Source: Sphagnum compactum
Taxonomy: Eukaryota > Bryophyta > Sphagnopsida > Sphagnales
NCBI GenBank assembly: GCA_965153455.1
Contig: OZ234500.1
Span: 9,672,001-9,736,000 of the forward strand
Length of the DNA stretch: 64,000 nucleotides
Direction: 5' to 3'
Part shown: positions 32,101-44,676 of the stretch, piece after piece
Numbering within the stretch: the stretch's first letter is position 1
Layout of the letters: the number at the start of each line of letters is the position of its first letter
Notes under the pieces: model-generated
What the model was told of the DNA's origin: nothing
Seen by the model: only the letters and a program-made list of their open reading frames with translations
Database searches by the model: none
Made by a program: the position numbers and the translations under genes

Positions 32101-34940
32101 ATTGTGTGAATTGAGTTTTGTATCACTTGAGGGACAATACTTAGTTAATTGCTGTGATGTCTGAGTATTTCTGCTGATTCTGTAATTTGTACATTAGACT
32201 TGATAGAGGAACTACACAGTGGTACTTTCTGTTCAGGAAACTCTTGTGACTGAAGATTTCTGCCATTGCACTCATTTGTCTGGTATTGTTGAGCAGTCCA
32301 CTGGAATTTTACAATATTCTTGGAAATTGGTTAATGAAATTGTGACCACTGTGACATGGTACAAATCGGCATTCAAATTTGCCACAAAAACAGACTTAGG
32401 TACCCTCCAGGCCCATTCATATTTGAGCTGACTGTGAAATCCTCACACTTGGTGGAGTCTGAACATCACTGCAGTGTTGCCCATGTCTGTTTAATTTATT
32501 GAGCTGCCTGTGAAATTCTTACACTTGGTGCTGGAGTCCAAATGCCTGTGTGGTGCAATAAGGAACAAATTGGGTTCACGCAGCTTCACTGTGAATGAAG
32601 CCTTCATACCCTTTAAGCCCATGTTCATTTTATTCATTGAGCTGACATTTAGCCTTTCACTTGGTTGAATCTCAACTTCTCAGCACTCCCAAAGGATTGC
32701 ATTGTGACTGGTTAACTCCACACTTTCGAAGTGGGAATCTTATGGTCTCTTAGACAACATTGGTGAGAGGTGCCCTTCAATGGCTTCCTGAAAAGTTGAA
32801 ACCTCTACACACTAGAACTTTCTCTTCATTGAGATTGATGAGCTCTTTTGAGTTTCAATCTTGGATATGGTCTAGGGCAGAGATACCCAATCCCATCTGA
32901 ATTTTGCATCTTTGCCATCATAAAGTTATCAAGGATGGGTGATCCAGCGAAGAGCTCACTGTTGCCCAGGTTACACTGGAGGTTGTGTGCCAGTGGAAAG
33001 GTTTTGAAACAAGTTAAGATTCAGTTAACTGACATCCACTTTCCTACACTTCTGTTGGAGTGAGATACATGGGAATGCTTTACACCTAAAGTGTGCAAAC
33101 CTAAATTCTTCAGCCATTGTAACTTGTAAATCCTCTTTAGGACATGGAAGTGAAAGGTTGCAAAATGGCATGATTTGCAAGATCTGTGACACTTCTGATT
33201 CTAAAATAGTCCATGAGTATTTGTTTGTTAAGTGAGCCCCTTTGAAATTAATTTAAGTGCGATGATGGTTGTTTCACCAGATGCCTTTGCATTGCATTCT
33301 TATATGGGGGGAAGGAGGAAAGGGATAAAAATAAAAAGCAACTTGCACTTAGTAGATCTCAAATCCCAACTGACATACACATACATATCCAAAAAGTGGC
33401 TCACTCAGACAAATGAAAAAGAGCTGGCACATTCTAAGTTCTAACGTTTTCTACTACAAGAGCTAAAAAATTTACCCGAAATGTGGTTCAAGCATATAGA
33501 TACCTATCCACAAAGCAGTTGATGGTTTTGACTGTCATTCTAATGTGCAGAATCAAAAGACAGCTCTCTATTGCATAGACAAACATATCTCATGGAGCAC
33601 AAAGTTTTAACTGTCTTGGGAAGTCACCCAATCCCATCTCACCTGCTGTCCAAGTGACAAGATGACTTCAGTGTCGTGATGAGGTCTGTAATGGGGGCCT
33701 GTGATGTGATAGCTTGAATGCTTTTAGAACATCTATCTGATCATTCCTTGCTTACATGTGGTGATGAGTGAGCACTTCTCCAAACTGGACTCTTGTGCTG
33801 AACTGGCCTACAACACTTGAATGTGAGTTTGTTCAGCAGCTTCCAATGTGGCCCTATTGTGGGAAGGGAAATTACAAGTAGTCATCTGCCCTAAACTTTG
33901 GGATCAATCACCTTCTACTATTGAAAAAGGAGTTTTGCAGCATCAGAGACAGCCCCAACAAAGGAGTGGTGGAATTATTGATATCACCACCTGGTAGATC
34001 AGTTCCTCCCCCTAGCAATAGAAAATCTTTGGTTGTTTACATAAACAAGTTGATGATTTTTTACAAGTTTGTACCAACAATGTGTCAGGAATGAAAGACT
34101 CAGATGGTCCCCCACTCTCAATCCTCTCCACCTATTTTAGACAAAGGGTTTCAATTGCACTCCAAAAGCTGCAGGCCTCCACAATCTAAGTCGAGCATTA
34201 GTAGTGGGGTTGACTACTTCTTGACTTCCACCACTCACAGACCCTTTGTCTATTACCACTTCAAATATTTGATACATTGTAGGTATACTTGAAGGATGTC
34301 TATTCGTTTTGATCTTCAACATGGAATGTATCTACCTACTAGTGTTAGACAATGAACGATGTCCTCTTCTCCTCCTTTTTTTCGGGGGTTTTCTCGTTTT
34401 TTCCCTCCGCTTCTCCTTAAAATAAAGTTCAGCAGGTTCACATCATTTTTGTCTATTCTATGTTTACTTTGATCTAGCTGCTGATGTTGTTGTAAGGTTG
34501 CTTGGGGCATAGGAATGTGCTAGGGCATGTGTTTTAAACAATAGTAGGATTGGGCAAATTGGCAAGAAACAATTAGGTTCTTTGTTTGTGGGGCACACTA
34601 GGCCTAGTTGGCAATGGGCATGTTGATCAGTAAGCACTGATAAGGTGTCAACAAGGAGTCACACACATTGGCAAGGTGTTGAGCACATTCATTGCAAAGC
34701 AAATTGCAGATGGAAAAATATCAAGTAGCATAGGCAAGACAATGACCAAGCTAGCTAGATAATCATCGGCAAATGTCCATTAACAATGCAGTATTGGTGA
34801 AATGTCGATTTTTGTAAGTTGGAAGTTTAGAAACATAATGTACACACAAATTCTTCCCAACTAGTCTTGAAAAGTCTCTCCTAGCCATGCCCCATATAAG
34901 AGTGTGCATGTACATGGATAGGCCTCTCTGGTACCTTTCA
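32100..34940. other. Intergenic, no gene seen
   Basis: Only short frames without recognisable family on either strand. Confidence 0.5.
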
Positions 34941-34949
34941 AATCGGCAA

Positions 34950-35285
34950 ACTTCAAAGCTACATTATTAGCAACTGACCTCGGTAGCAATCTATGCATTT
35001 TGCAACCTTTTCATCTCTCACATCTTTGACTCTCTAGTTGGCGAACTTTGCAACAACCCCAATAGACATCTGTGGATGTATGCAACATTTCCCTTTCTCT
35101 CTCTCTCTCTCCCTTCTAACTATGAACTTTGCAACTAGCCCCAGCACAAGTACATGGATGTGTGCAACCTCTCCCTCTCTATATTCTCTTTGTCATTATC
35201 TCATTTTTGTTTCTTTGGCTAGCAAGCTTTGCAACTAATAGAAGTATATGCACTTGCACAACCTCTTTGCCTCTCTCACTCAAGA
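34950..35285. repeat. Imperfect tandem repeat of about 90 bp with CT-rich tracts
   Basis: Diverged copies share ACTTTGCAAC(A/T) followed by a GATGT(A/G)TGCAAC word and a CT-rich tract. The clearest CT run is (CT)8 at about 35097-35112. Three to four copies can be recognised. Confidence 0.6.
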
Positions 35286-35289
35286 TAAT

Positions 35290-36440
35290 TAATGGATAGA
35301 TTTTGCATCTCAGTCAAATGAGGATTAGGACCTTGACAAGGACACTGATAGTCAAAAGTTTTTTGAATTCGTTTGGATTTTGCATAAGAAATCATTGAAT
35401 TGGTTAGAAGGGTAACGAATCACTCAATGAATCGGCAAGAGCCTTAAAGCCTTGTTGCGTAGGAAGGAGTTAAGGGCGAATTTTTAATGACCCTAAACCC
35501 TTCTGATATTTTTAGTGTCAGAAAGTTTGTCTGACATACGAAGGAGATAGGATGAAGAGAATTTAATGTGGAAGACTATGTGGAGTTCGTGGGCTTGTAT
35601 TTGGAGGTGTCTGCTAAGAGATGGATGTGCACTGCCTTAAAATTTGGAGTATGAAAAAGAAGGAAGAGTACAAGAAGTAAGGGAAAAAGAGATGAGAGAA
35701 TCTGTCCACAAAATCCCAGAGTGAATTATCCAAGCAAAGCTTCAACATATATGTACACATGAGCCAACACAAGTTTGATGGTCAAAATGCTGTTTCTACA
35801 CATCAAGGGCTTTATCACTGCTTAGGCATGCTATGATTTCCTCTCAATTGCAAGCTTGTACAACACAAGAGGGCTAGAGTCAAAAGCTGTAGACGTTAGA
35901 TGTACAGGAGCCGCTAACGATTGAATGTATTGGCTGAACAGGCAGGCGCCTACAATTTCCACATCTGAAAGTATGTATGGCGTGGTATGTTATATTCCTG
36001 AGCAAAACGATAAAACAGAAATGCTGCAATGGCAGTATGTCATGTACAAAGAAGATCAAGATGATACCTACGCAAAAGGCAATTATTTGCATTTTGCCAG
36101 CGCCCCGCAACATTGTGTTACGTGTGTCCGGCCATGTTGTACGCTCGACGTTCACGCACCGCAGCACATTGTCTCTGGCCCTTGCTTCTTTCTGCCTTCT
36201 CCTCTCTGCAGCCAGCAATCAAATATCAAACAAGATGCAACATTGGACCTGTACCAAGTGTACAGTAGAAATCAAACAATGCGATGCTAATCAGATAAGG
36301 ACTGGCAGCACTTAAAAGCTCCGATTTATAATCGTGGCAGAGAATTAGCAAAGTGCAGTACAGCCAGCAGTGTGCTTCAACGAAAACAGGGCCCCTGAGA
36401 GGAGTAGAGAATGTTGATGAGACGTTTTGTCTAGTGTAGT
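35290..36440. other. Intergenic, no convincing gene
   Basis: Overlapping frames on both strands at 35880-36315 shadow one another and have no family resemblance. They might include a downstream exon of the minus-strand frame at 36441-36734, but I cannot show a junction. Confidence 0.4.
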
Positions 36441-36734
36441 TTACGGTTTACCTGTAGCAGCGGCTTTCATTTCCTTTGTAGCTTCGGCGGCCGCAACGCG
36501 ACGCACAGGATGAATAGGATGACGAATGCGGTAGAATCCGAGTGCAAGATTCGCTCGGAAGTGAATAATTTTCTCCCCCACCCTGGCACCGACAATGCTC
36601 ATCCGCTGCCCCGCCGCAGCTCTCATGTCCACGAACTTCACTACAGGGCTCATGACCTTGTTCTCCACCCCGCCCCCAGCAGCATTCTTGTGTCGCTTCT
36701 TCCCACCGCTCCTGCTCACGGAATTCCTTGCCAT
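36441..36734 (-). CDS. Small basic protein or first exon, unidentified
   Basis: Starts with an ATG in a strong plant context (ACCATGGC) at 36734. It encodes about 97 residues opening MARNSVSRSGGKKRHKNAAG, with about 20% Lys+Arg and an Ala-rich end. The coding stretch is clearly GC-richer than its surroundings, which are A/T runs. Near the end ACAG followed by GTAAAC could be a splice donor (about 36454), so this may be exon 1 of a longer gene. No domain recognised. A nuclear, ribosomal or organelle-targeted role is possible on charge alone. Confidence 0.4.
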   Translation of the reverse strand: MARNSVSRSGGKKRHKNAAGGGVENKVMSPVVKFVDMRAAAGQRMSIVGARVGEKIIHFRANLALGFYRIRHPIHPVRRVAAAEATKEMKAAATGKP

Positions 36735-38180
36735 GGTCTTAAATTTTTATTTTTTTTAATTATTAAAAAAAAACACAACTCAAACACTTCCCGACAGAGA
36801 CCAAAAATGAGGGAAAAAACAAAAACAGAAATTGAAAAATCAAATTTGTTTCCAAGGAAACAATCCACAATTTCATGTCCAACAAGACTTCATCATGCAC
36901 ACAAAAAATTGTAAAATCTTTCAGGTTGCAGCCCTAGTGAGTGATCTCTGCCAAAACAGCAACAAAATTGGATGCAATTCACTAAGTTTTCATCATCTTA
37001 ATGTGAAGAACAGAGCATTCAATATGAGTTGGTGGAATCCAACAGAGGACCAGAATGAATGGAACTCCCCCCCCCACCCCCCAAACAAGTGTTATCTATT
37101 TTCTTTCTGTCGCAAAAGCTCAAACACATGTGCAATTCAAGCTTAAACATGTGCATATATACGGCTCCTACTTCATTCATGCTGGCATTCAGGGGAAACA
37201 CCAATCCCAGCCAGAACTAAGAAGACCCAAGTCTCCAGAAAGAAACAGATCGTAAAGATCAGTAATTCCGATTTGGACCTATGTTACATATCTTGGATTG
37301 CTCTACAAACATTCAAGGATAAAAGAATCTACCCACCACTAATTTCGTTTCTTGCACTGCATCAGAAAAGAAACTCACTAAGCTGACTTCTGTACAGATC
37401 TGATCCATCTTTACTAATAAGAAAACCACTTTCTTCCACATCTGCATGTGGGCAATTCATCCGATGCCTGCACATTCAACACGCAATGCCATAAAAATTC
37501 ATGTCATCATCCTTTTCCAGAAAATAGCAAAAATTCCATACCTTCTGTAACACAATCCTTCTGCACCATTTCAGCAAAACCCACAACCGTAGACGAAGTA
37601 TGTTCTTGTCTCCAAAGTGTTGCACTTCTTCGCTTTGGACACACTCATCATACTTTGAAACATACAACTACTACTAGACAAAAGTAGAGAGATGTAGGAT
37701 TGAGAGCTACTACAAAGGCATACCAATCGAAATGATCATCACAGCAGACAGCATTGATGATCATCTTCAGGCCACCCCCTTCCCTGCACAACCACACAAA
37801 AATGTGAGCCCTTTTCAATGCTGGAACACTTCAAGAAGCAAATTGCCTTCCATTCTGGAACAAGTCAGCATGTGGCAAGATAGAAATAATTGGACAGAAT
37901 GCCCAATTGGTTTTAATCTGCAAGCAGAATACTCACGATAACACTGAAAAGACATCAGTATGGACTTAGACATCTGCTTCACATGGAAAATGTGTTGGGG
38001 ATATTAATAGAGAAGAAGGTAAGGGAAACAGATGTTACCATGTGGCATTGTACATGCTGTAGTATTTATCAAAAGCTTTTGTCATACATGAATTGCATGC
38101 AAATAGTTTCCTCATGTCCACAACAGGACACAGACCATTGCAGCACTTAACCTACATCATCATAACAAGGGAGATATTTT
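36735..38180. other. Intergenic, no gene seen
   Basis: Short overlapping frames only. The first 100 bases are A/T homopolymers, probably the 5' leader of the small basic frame. The part near 38180 is likely the 3' UTR of the zinc-finger gene. Confidence 0.5.
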
Positions 38181-38182
38181 AG

Positions 38183-41100
38183 CTACTCTAGTGCATCTCT
38201 AGATTCCAAACCCAAGCTCTGAGGTTGTCTGTATCCAGTACAAGAAACATGATGTAATGATGACAAAGTTGTCCAGAGAACTTGTTCTACACAGATACAT
38301 GAAAACCAGTTTGGAACTAGTAGATGTGCAGCAGGCAACTGCAAAATTGGCAAAAGCTGAAGTATTTTGCTTACTGCCCGCTGCATCTTGAAGGAATAGA
38401 GCTGACGGTGAGATCGATTTTCCTGTAAATGCTGTGTCAAGTGACCCAGACTGCAAATTCTCAACCCCACCTGAACTCAGTAGCCTCTTTAGCACAAACC
38501 TGATATGCTTAAAGAAAATATCAATGTGCTTCCAGAGAGAACTTGTGTGAAACTGGTATGTGCCAAACACTAATTTCAGAATTCGGGAATGTGGACAATT
38601 TTTTGCTCTGTTGTGCACCCACCTATCACAAAAGCTTTTGCTGCAGTCCAAGCAAAAGGCAAGGTTGAAACGGGTCCCACATTTTCCACATGTCGAGCTA
38701 TTGGCCCCTGCTCGTATTTGCTTACATCTGTATTGTAACATCATAAAAAAAGTACCACTACCATGTCAGAAATATGAGGCAGCAGGAATGGAACATACAC
38801 ATGACAACAAAAGGAACATGATGTGAACATACAGTTCTTTCCTGCCCAAATCTGATCTATACAGAACAGTGGCAAAAAACCGGATTTCATGGAGGTCATC
38901 CAGCCATAGGGCAGTAAGAATGTAGCAAAACTGACAGATGGGTTCCAGCAAAGTCCATGAACAGTGCTGCTTTTTCCTTCAAAAACAATGTCTTAAAAAT
39001 ATCTCTGCTACGGTAGGTGAAGGTAGAGAAACATACCTCTTATACAGGGCACGAAGCTCTGCTCTTGGACAGACCTCCCGACGCTTCTGCTCTACTGGAA
39101 TCTGAACATCAACAAATCAGAGATCAAGATAGGTGAGAAACATACAATTTTTGCGGATCCTTAGCAGGACTTAAGTATGGTGTATTTTACGACGTCAGTT
39201 TATGATCTAGCATGAGTCTGCTGGGACTAGTACTGCATCCTTTTGAAACTGTAAATCTCCTAACAGCCATAACAAGGGTGGTTACTTTGCCTGTTATGGG
39301 TCTGAAGGAGACACACTAGGCTCCCACTCTTCTTCTGGAAATCAGTTCAGCAAGTAGTATAATGGTTGACTACTATGCAGTAAAACTAGCCTGTACCCAG
39401 AGAGAGATCTTTCAGCAAATGACCACTTTCGAAGGTTGCAATGAGCCCAGAATAATCAAGCAATATTTACACCTGATAAAGAGTTGGATTTGCAGGTGAG
39501 GGAGCTGGAATCGCCATTGTGACAACACAATCATCAGGAAGATGCCCAGGCCGCTTGCACTTCCAACTGAGTCCACACACACACACATACACACAGGAGA
39601 GCAGTTATCAGTAATTGTCTATGTTGTACAGATGAGGACTATGGATATCCAACAAAGAGAGCAGAGACAAAGGAGGAAGGGGAGTTCAGTGAAACAGACA
39701 GTGTTACCATCGGAAGGTTGAAAGACTACTATGGCGATAAGTCCATCGATGCTTCTTGTAATCCCATTTATCAATCTCCGTTTCTGGCAGTTGCAGAGCT
39801 CCAACTGGTGTTATGGGCGCCACAAATGAGGTCCCTGCCTCTGCTGCTGCCTGCCACCACATTCAATGGTTATATTGGAGAACCTACCACAAGAGGAATG
39901 GAATGGTCAGAAGCACTTAAATGAAAGGGAGACCAAAAGATGGCTCAGTGCTCCACTTTCAAAATTTGTGAAAAGACATAATACCTGTGCATGAGCTTCA
40001 GCTTGCTGTTGCAAAAGCTCATGCTTGCACTCCAGGCTGCACACATCATCTTCTGTCTTCCCCAGCCACACCAGATCATACACACAATAATATCAATGCA
40101 CAGCATCATAAGCTGAAACAAAGGCATCGTCAAAATCAAGGACTCAGAAGTCCATAGTTTTCTGGATGCAGGTATAATGGAGGAAATGGAAGAGAACATG
40201 GTGCAGATCATGTACAGACCTCATCACAGATGTAGGCTCCAAAACGTCCACAGATAGCACATGTGGGTTCACCAGGAGCAGCAAACCGCTGGTCTGATCT
40301 CCTCTTCACAACAACCTCCTCTGTAGAAGACTGCAAACATCAACAGACTTTAGACACCTGCTCTCATCAACCTTCCAATCTCTATGGGTAATAAGACAGG
40401 AAAGGATCAAGTAATGCAAACAACACCAGTACAGACCTCAACTGGCAGAGGGCACAGGTCATCTGCACGTTTGGTATGTGTACTGATCTTGCTGTCCTCA
40501 TCACTGGAGCTCTCTTGTTGTGGATCAAAGCCAAAGATAGATGACCCAATTGTGTCTGGTTTCTGTAACTCGACCCTCCCAACTTTCAATGGCACCTCCT
40601 CATCTGTAAAACACATCACAGATCTCATCTTTCAAAGTAAGTTCCACAGGCACCCATGTCTAGACATCTTGATCAATAAAACTACTGCTGCATGAACCAC
40701 ATAGTACAGCAAAACAAAACCCATGTTTAGAACAAACTCAATTGCAGACTGATATCATAGATGAAGCACCAAGTCCAAAGATGATTGCAACCACAGCCTG
40801 GACAACTAAGAAAACCTCGAATTTCTTGGCTCATCCTTCTAGAGGTGCTGAGGAGATCCCTGCTTACCAGATTTCATGTTGTATGGATCAAACCCCATGA
40901 CAGATGTGGCCTGTCATGACAAACAGCAATCAGCATACAGTGTCCATTCCTAGGTGTTTCTGTTCTGTTGTATAATCAGCTTTACATTACAGTAAAAAGA
41001 AGAAGAAGAAGAATAGTATAGTATAGTATTGAATGATAAGCATTTGACTGCATATCACTGCCTCTTTTCAGCCTTACAATAATTACTTGCAGCAGTCCGT

Positions 41101-42712
41101 CCAGCCAATGCATTGCACACTCTCACTATGAATAGAAAAATCACTTGGAGCTTTTTAGACAGGAAAGAAAAATACCCGTCCTTGAGAGACCTTGCTTTGG
41201 TTCCAATGGCCCATACTTTCAAGCTCCGGCATGGCTACCTCCCTAAAGACAAATAAGCAATACACAAAGTGAGATGTAAGTATCCTCTGTTCTGTTTTTG
41301 AAAAAACCATTACAAAGTGAGCACTTCTTGCAAGGAAAAAAGCTTGATGATGGGCTCAAAGGTCCAGAACTAGTTTTGTGACACTTCTCAGGAAAACAGT
41401 GTACATGGGTTCTTGACAGAAAGGACACATGCAGTCATGTATCCTGAGAGATCTAGTGTGGTCATTCAGAGTAAGGAAGTGCTTGCAAATTTATAGGATT
41501 GCCAGAATGAAAGTTTCAACAGATTTCCAACACACTCCTAAGTGATTACCCTTGGCACTAGCAATCTGCCTAACACAAGAATATTGTAGGGTCCAGAGCT
41601 TGCACCTGGAGCTTTGGCCATGGGTTTCCGGCTGGGTGATGCAGTCCACAGAGTTTCTTGCTGCTGTTGTGAGCTGACAATACGGGTGATAGTGCTTTCC
41701 TTCACGCCGCCCTGCATTTCAGCCAACAAAACAACATGCATTTCACCACACAGAACACCAAGTGGTGCAATAGCAGAAAAACTGTCAACAATGGAAGAAG
41801 AATGTCTCCTGCAAATATCTAGCATGTTGTGATTCAGATCCTATTCTTCACAAGATTATGTCTGCCTTCCTGAGCTTCTGTCACATAAATCTCTGGAGGA
41901 AAGATGAAATCCAACCTACCAGAATTGGTGCATGCACCATGAAGAAGTCACAGAGCCAAAAGAAAGAATGTTCATTGATGCAATGCAAGAAGTGAAAAGT
42001 TTCAGAGACAGAATAGAAGGTGATGTAGATGTGCTTTGCTCACTGCGAGAGTCATGCTGATGTCGGGAGGTACTGCGTTTTGTTGTTTCCACTTTCTGGG
42101 CAGCTTCAAAGCTGCCAGGCTCCTTATCTCTTCCTGCTACTTCAGGAGCAGCAGTCGCCCCAGTTGCAAGCCTGTATGCTGCAGCATAGACATGAAAACA
42201 CAGATACTTATTTTCTGAGCTTCACAGTATGAATCCAAATCTGTTTGTTTCTCAGTGATGTCTTCTTCATCGTCCTTTCGCCAAGTCTGCAATTCCTACT
42301 CTGTTTTTCATTGTATGGGAATTCAGATCCTGGCTGAACTCTACAACCCAACAACTGAGAACGACCCAAGAAGATGTTCTTCTGTTGCCCAAACGTCGAA
42401 AAGAAGATACTCTAAACCTGTGAAGAACCCTAAAACCCGCAAGAAGCCTGGCACTTATCACAGCAGCTATTGTTTGTTTCTGTTGCTGCTACTGCATCAA
42501 GCCGAGCGAACACGGAGTCTCGCAGCAATCCAAGATTACATCAGGATGCAGAAACTCAAGAATCAAGCAAGTCTCGGATCATCACACGCAATTAGGGTTT
42601 CAGAGAAAGGGCTCTTGTAGGTACCATGCAGATTGTCAAGAACCGAAGAGAGATCGAATTCGCGAGCGTATGCGTAAGCGGAATTCTTGTAGAAATTTGT
42701 TGGGGTAGCCAT
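38183..42712 (-). CDS. HIT-type zinc-finger protein with a CCHC zinc knuckle, 13 exons
   Basis: Exons: 42712-42625, 42178-42044, 41711-41606, 41242-41176, 40910-40868, 40603-40437, 40330-40220, 40056-39985, 39850-39708, 39566-39473, 39101-39037, 38727-38619, 38422-38183. They give 479 codons with GT-AG introns. Order of parts: N-terminus MATPTNFYKNSAYAYAREFD; a polar middle; MGFDPYNMKSG and an acidic SSSDEDS stretch; a HIT-type finger across exons 7-8 (EPTCAICGRFGAYICDE, then DDVCSLECKHELLQ); WDYKKHRWTYRHSS; a knuckle CWKCKRPGHLPDDC (C-x2-C-x4-H-x4-C); a Cys cluster CGKCGTRFNLAFCLDC; and SHRQLYSFKMQRA near the end. HIT fingers occur in snoRNP assembly and chromatin proteins. A similar finger precedes the helicase in plant RH41, but no helicase domain is present here. 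Exon 3 is open in two frames and its phase is uncertain. Confidence 0.82.
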
Positions 42713-42979
42713 GAGTGAAGCCCGGAAGATCGATCTGCTGTAAGGCCTGCACACGGAGGAGCAACACTCTTCTTAAGTTTGCGGAAATCTCTTCCCACCC
42801 AAAGCGAAAGTCGTCTGGTTTGAAAGCCGCATATGCGCTCTTGGGTGGTCGTAGTTCCGTGCTCTTGGAACTGCTGCAATCGCGAGCGAGAGCCCGACTT
42901 GGCTGCCGAACAACTATTGTGCCAGAGACCCACTCTGAATCCTCTCGGTCTCTCTCCACTTCTCTCAACCTCAACCCTC

Positions 42980-42988
42980 AAACCCTAA
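42980..42988 (-). promoter_or_regulatory. Telo-box (AAACCCTAA) upstream of the zinc-finger gene
   Basis: AAACCCTAA lies about 270 bases before the start codon, in a CT/A-rich leader. Telo-boxes are common in promoters of plant ribosome-biogenesis and translation genes. This agrees loosely with a HIT protein acting in snoRNP or ribosome work. A second copy, ATTAGGGTTT, lies in intron 1 near 42591. Confidence 0.45.
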
Positions 42989-43689
42989 AACCTGAAACCT
43001 TAGCAACAATCGGACCTTCCGGCAAGCTCGCTGATCGTTCCAGGTTCAACTCTACGCATATGGCTTCCCTCGAATTTCTGAGGGCGATTTCATGAAGCAC
43101 GTGTTGCATGGATCTGTTGATTCTCATTTGCATCAAACTCAGATTACAGACTGCAGGCCGGTGGTTCGGGTTTCAAGCTCACTGTTTGGAGTGCAAAGTG
43201 CGTAAAGCTCTTTTATTAGAGTTTGACGCTCAGTTCTTGGAAGAAACTCGTGGAAGAAACCAAAAAAATTACTTTGCACTCCCATCTCTGCAGAGAAACT
43301 CTCTTGATGCATAGTACTCTCTTCCACATTTTCTTCCAGCTGTTTTTCAATGTCATTTCTCAATGCTTATACTTGGAATTGCTTAGCAACTTTGGTTTTT
43401 TGAGCTCCCACTGGAGGCCAAGAGAGTTTCTTCCCTCCTCCTTCGATTCTGTCTCCTTTTCCTGAACTTTGATTTTGTCTCCCATCCTCAACAACTCTCA
43501 AGAAAGGTCCTGTTCTTGGAATCAGCAGAAATCTCTCGGCAACAGACCTAGGTGTTGCACAAATCACCAACTCCCCTTTCTTTACCTTTCTAGCTTTGCA
43601 ACATGCAAGCATGTCTCACAGGCCCTATCTTTGAGTGCATTCTTCATTTGTTTTGAAAAGCTTGATGGGAAACATTTCCAGTACAACAC

Positions 43690-43967
43690 AAAGCAACAAA
43701 CTCAAGAAGCAACGAGCAAACTGAAGAATCCAACAAGAGGAATCTGGTACACCGCTTAAAAGCCTTTCATCACAAGGTCCAGAAAACCCTTCTGTCATCA
43801 AGTTGTCTGGCAGCTTACAAGTTAATAGTCAGGGAGCTTCAACAGTACCACAAGTGTATGGCAGCTTACAAGTTAATAGTCAGGGAGCTTCAACAGTACC
43901 ACAAGTGCATGGCAGCAAACCAACCACCATCACAACCACACTGACGTCATCAGCTCCTGGTGCTTAG
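43690..43967 (+). other. Open plus-strand frame with a 17-residue repeat, possible terminal exon
   Basis: From about 43714 to the TAG at 43965-43967 one frame is open and reads like protein: GTPLKSLSSQGPENPSVIK, then GSLQVNSQGASTVPQV twice, then GSKPTTITTTLTSSAPGA. It has no ATG. An AG-ending acceptor-like site precedes it near 43713. The 51-bp tandem repeat keeps frame. I found no upstream exon, so it may be an orphan exon, a gene fragment or chance. Confidence 0.3.
43809..43910. repeat. 51-bp tandem duplication
   Basis: Two copies with a period of exactly 51 bases, differing at one position (TGTATGG against TGCATGG). Because 51 is a multiple of three, it keeps the surrounding frame open. 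Confidence 0.92.
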
Positions 43968-44164
43968 TGCACATCACTGTCAAGCTGATTGGAGCAGAGT
44001 TTGCTCACTGTTCCAACTGCAACATTAAGACTAGAGAATTTACACAATGAAACTTTAGCTCTCTGGCAATACAAAACTTTACTAAGGGAGGAAGATATCT
44101 GATGGTTCTGGAGTCATCCCCCACAGAAACTAGACTGAACTAGGTAGCCTGGATGTTAAGAGTT

Positions 44165-44300
44165 AAGGAAATTGAGGTGCACCCATGGCTCAGACATCCT
44201 GACAATGAAAGATTTACTCTTGAAGGAAATCAAGGTGCACCCATGCTCAGATAGCCTGACACAATGATCTTCTCTTGAAAGAAATGGAGGTGCACCTGAC
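44165..44300. repeat. Imperfect repeat of about 62 bp, two to three copies
   Basis: GAGGTGCACCCATG / CAAGGTGCACCCATG / GAGGTGCACCTGA recur at about 62-base spacing, with CTCAGA-AGCCTGACA and TCTTGAAGGAAAT words between them. It lies beyond the 3' end of the apyrase gene. Confidence 0.7.
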
Positions 44301-44676
44301 ACTGTAAGCATGAAAAACACATTCTGAAAATCAGAATCCAGCCTTTGCTGAAATCTGCGCACACAGGTAGTGGAAGAACCACGCTTAATCCTTGGGCGAT
44401 GACTCTCAAGTCCCATTGTAGACATCCTGCTACAATGGTACAATAAATATCAGATTGAGGTTGCGGCCTTCTACAAATGACTTACTTCCCAGTGACATTC
44501 CCCACTGTAATAATATCAACACACATGGCTGTGACTTTGTCAGGGCTACTACTAAATTTGCAATTTGCTTGAAAATGGCTGACACTTTGTGAGCAGAAAG
44601 AAAAAAACAAAAATTGTAATGGAAAAACTATGGGTAAAAAGTGGGGTTTTTGTATAGTCTCCAAAACAAAAGTTGA

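Noticed and set aside
42592-43095. Long frames on both strands upstream of the zinc-finger gene
   Set aside because: They lie in its likely 5' leader and intron 1, have no family resemblance, and owe their length to local GC content.
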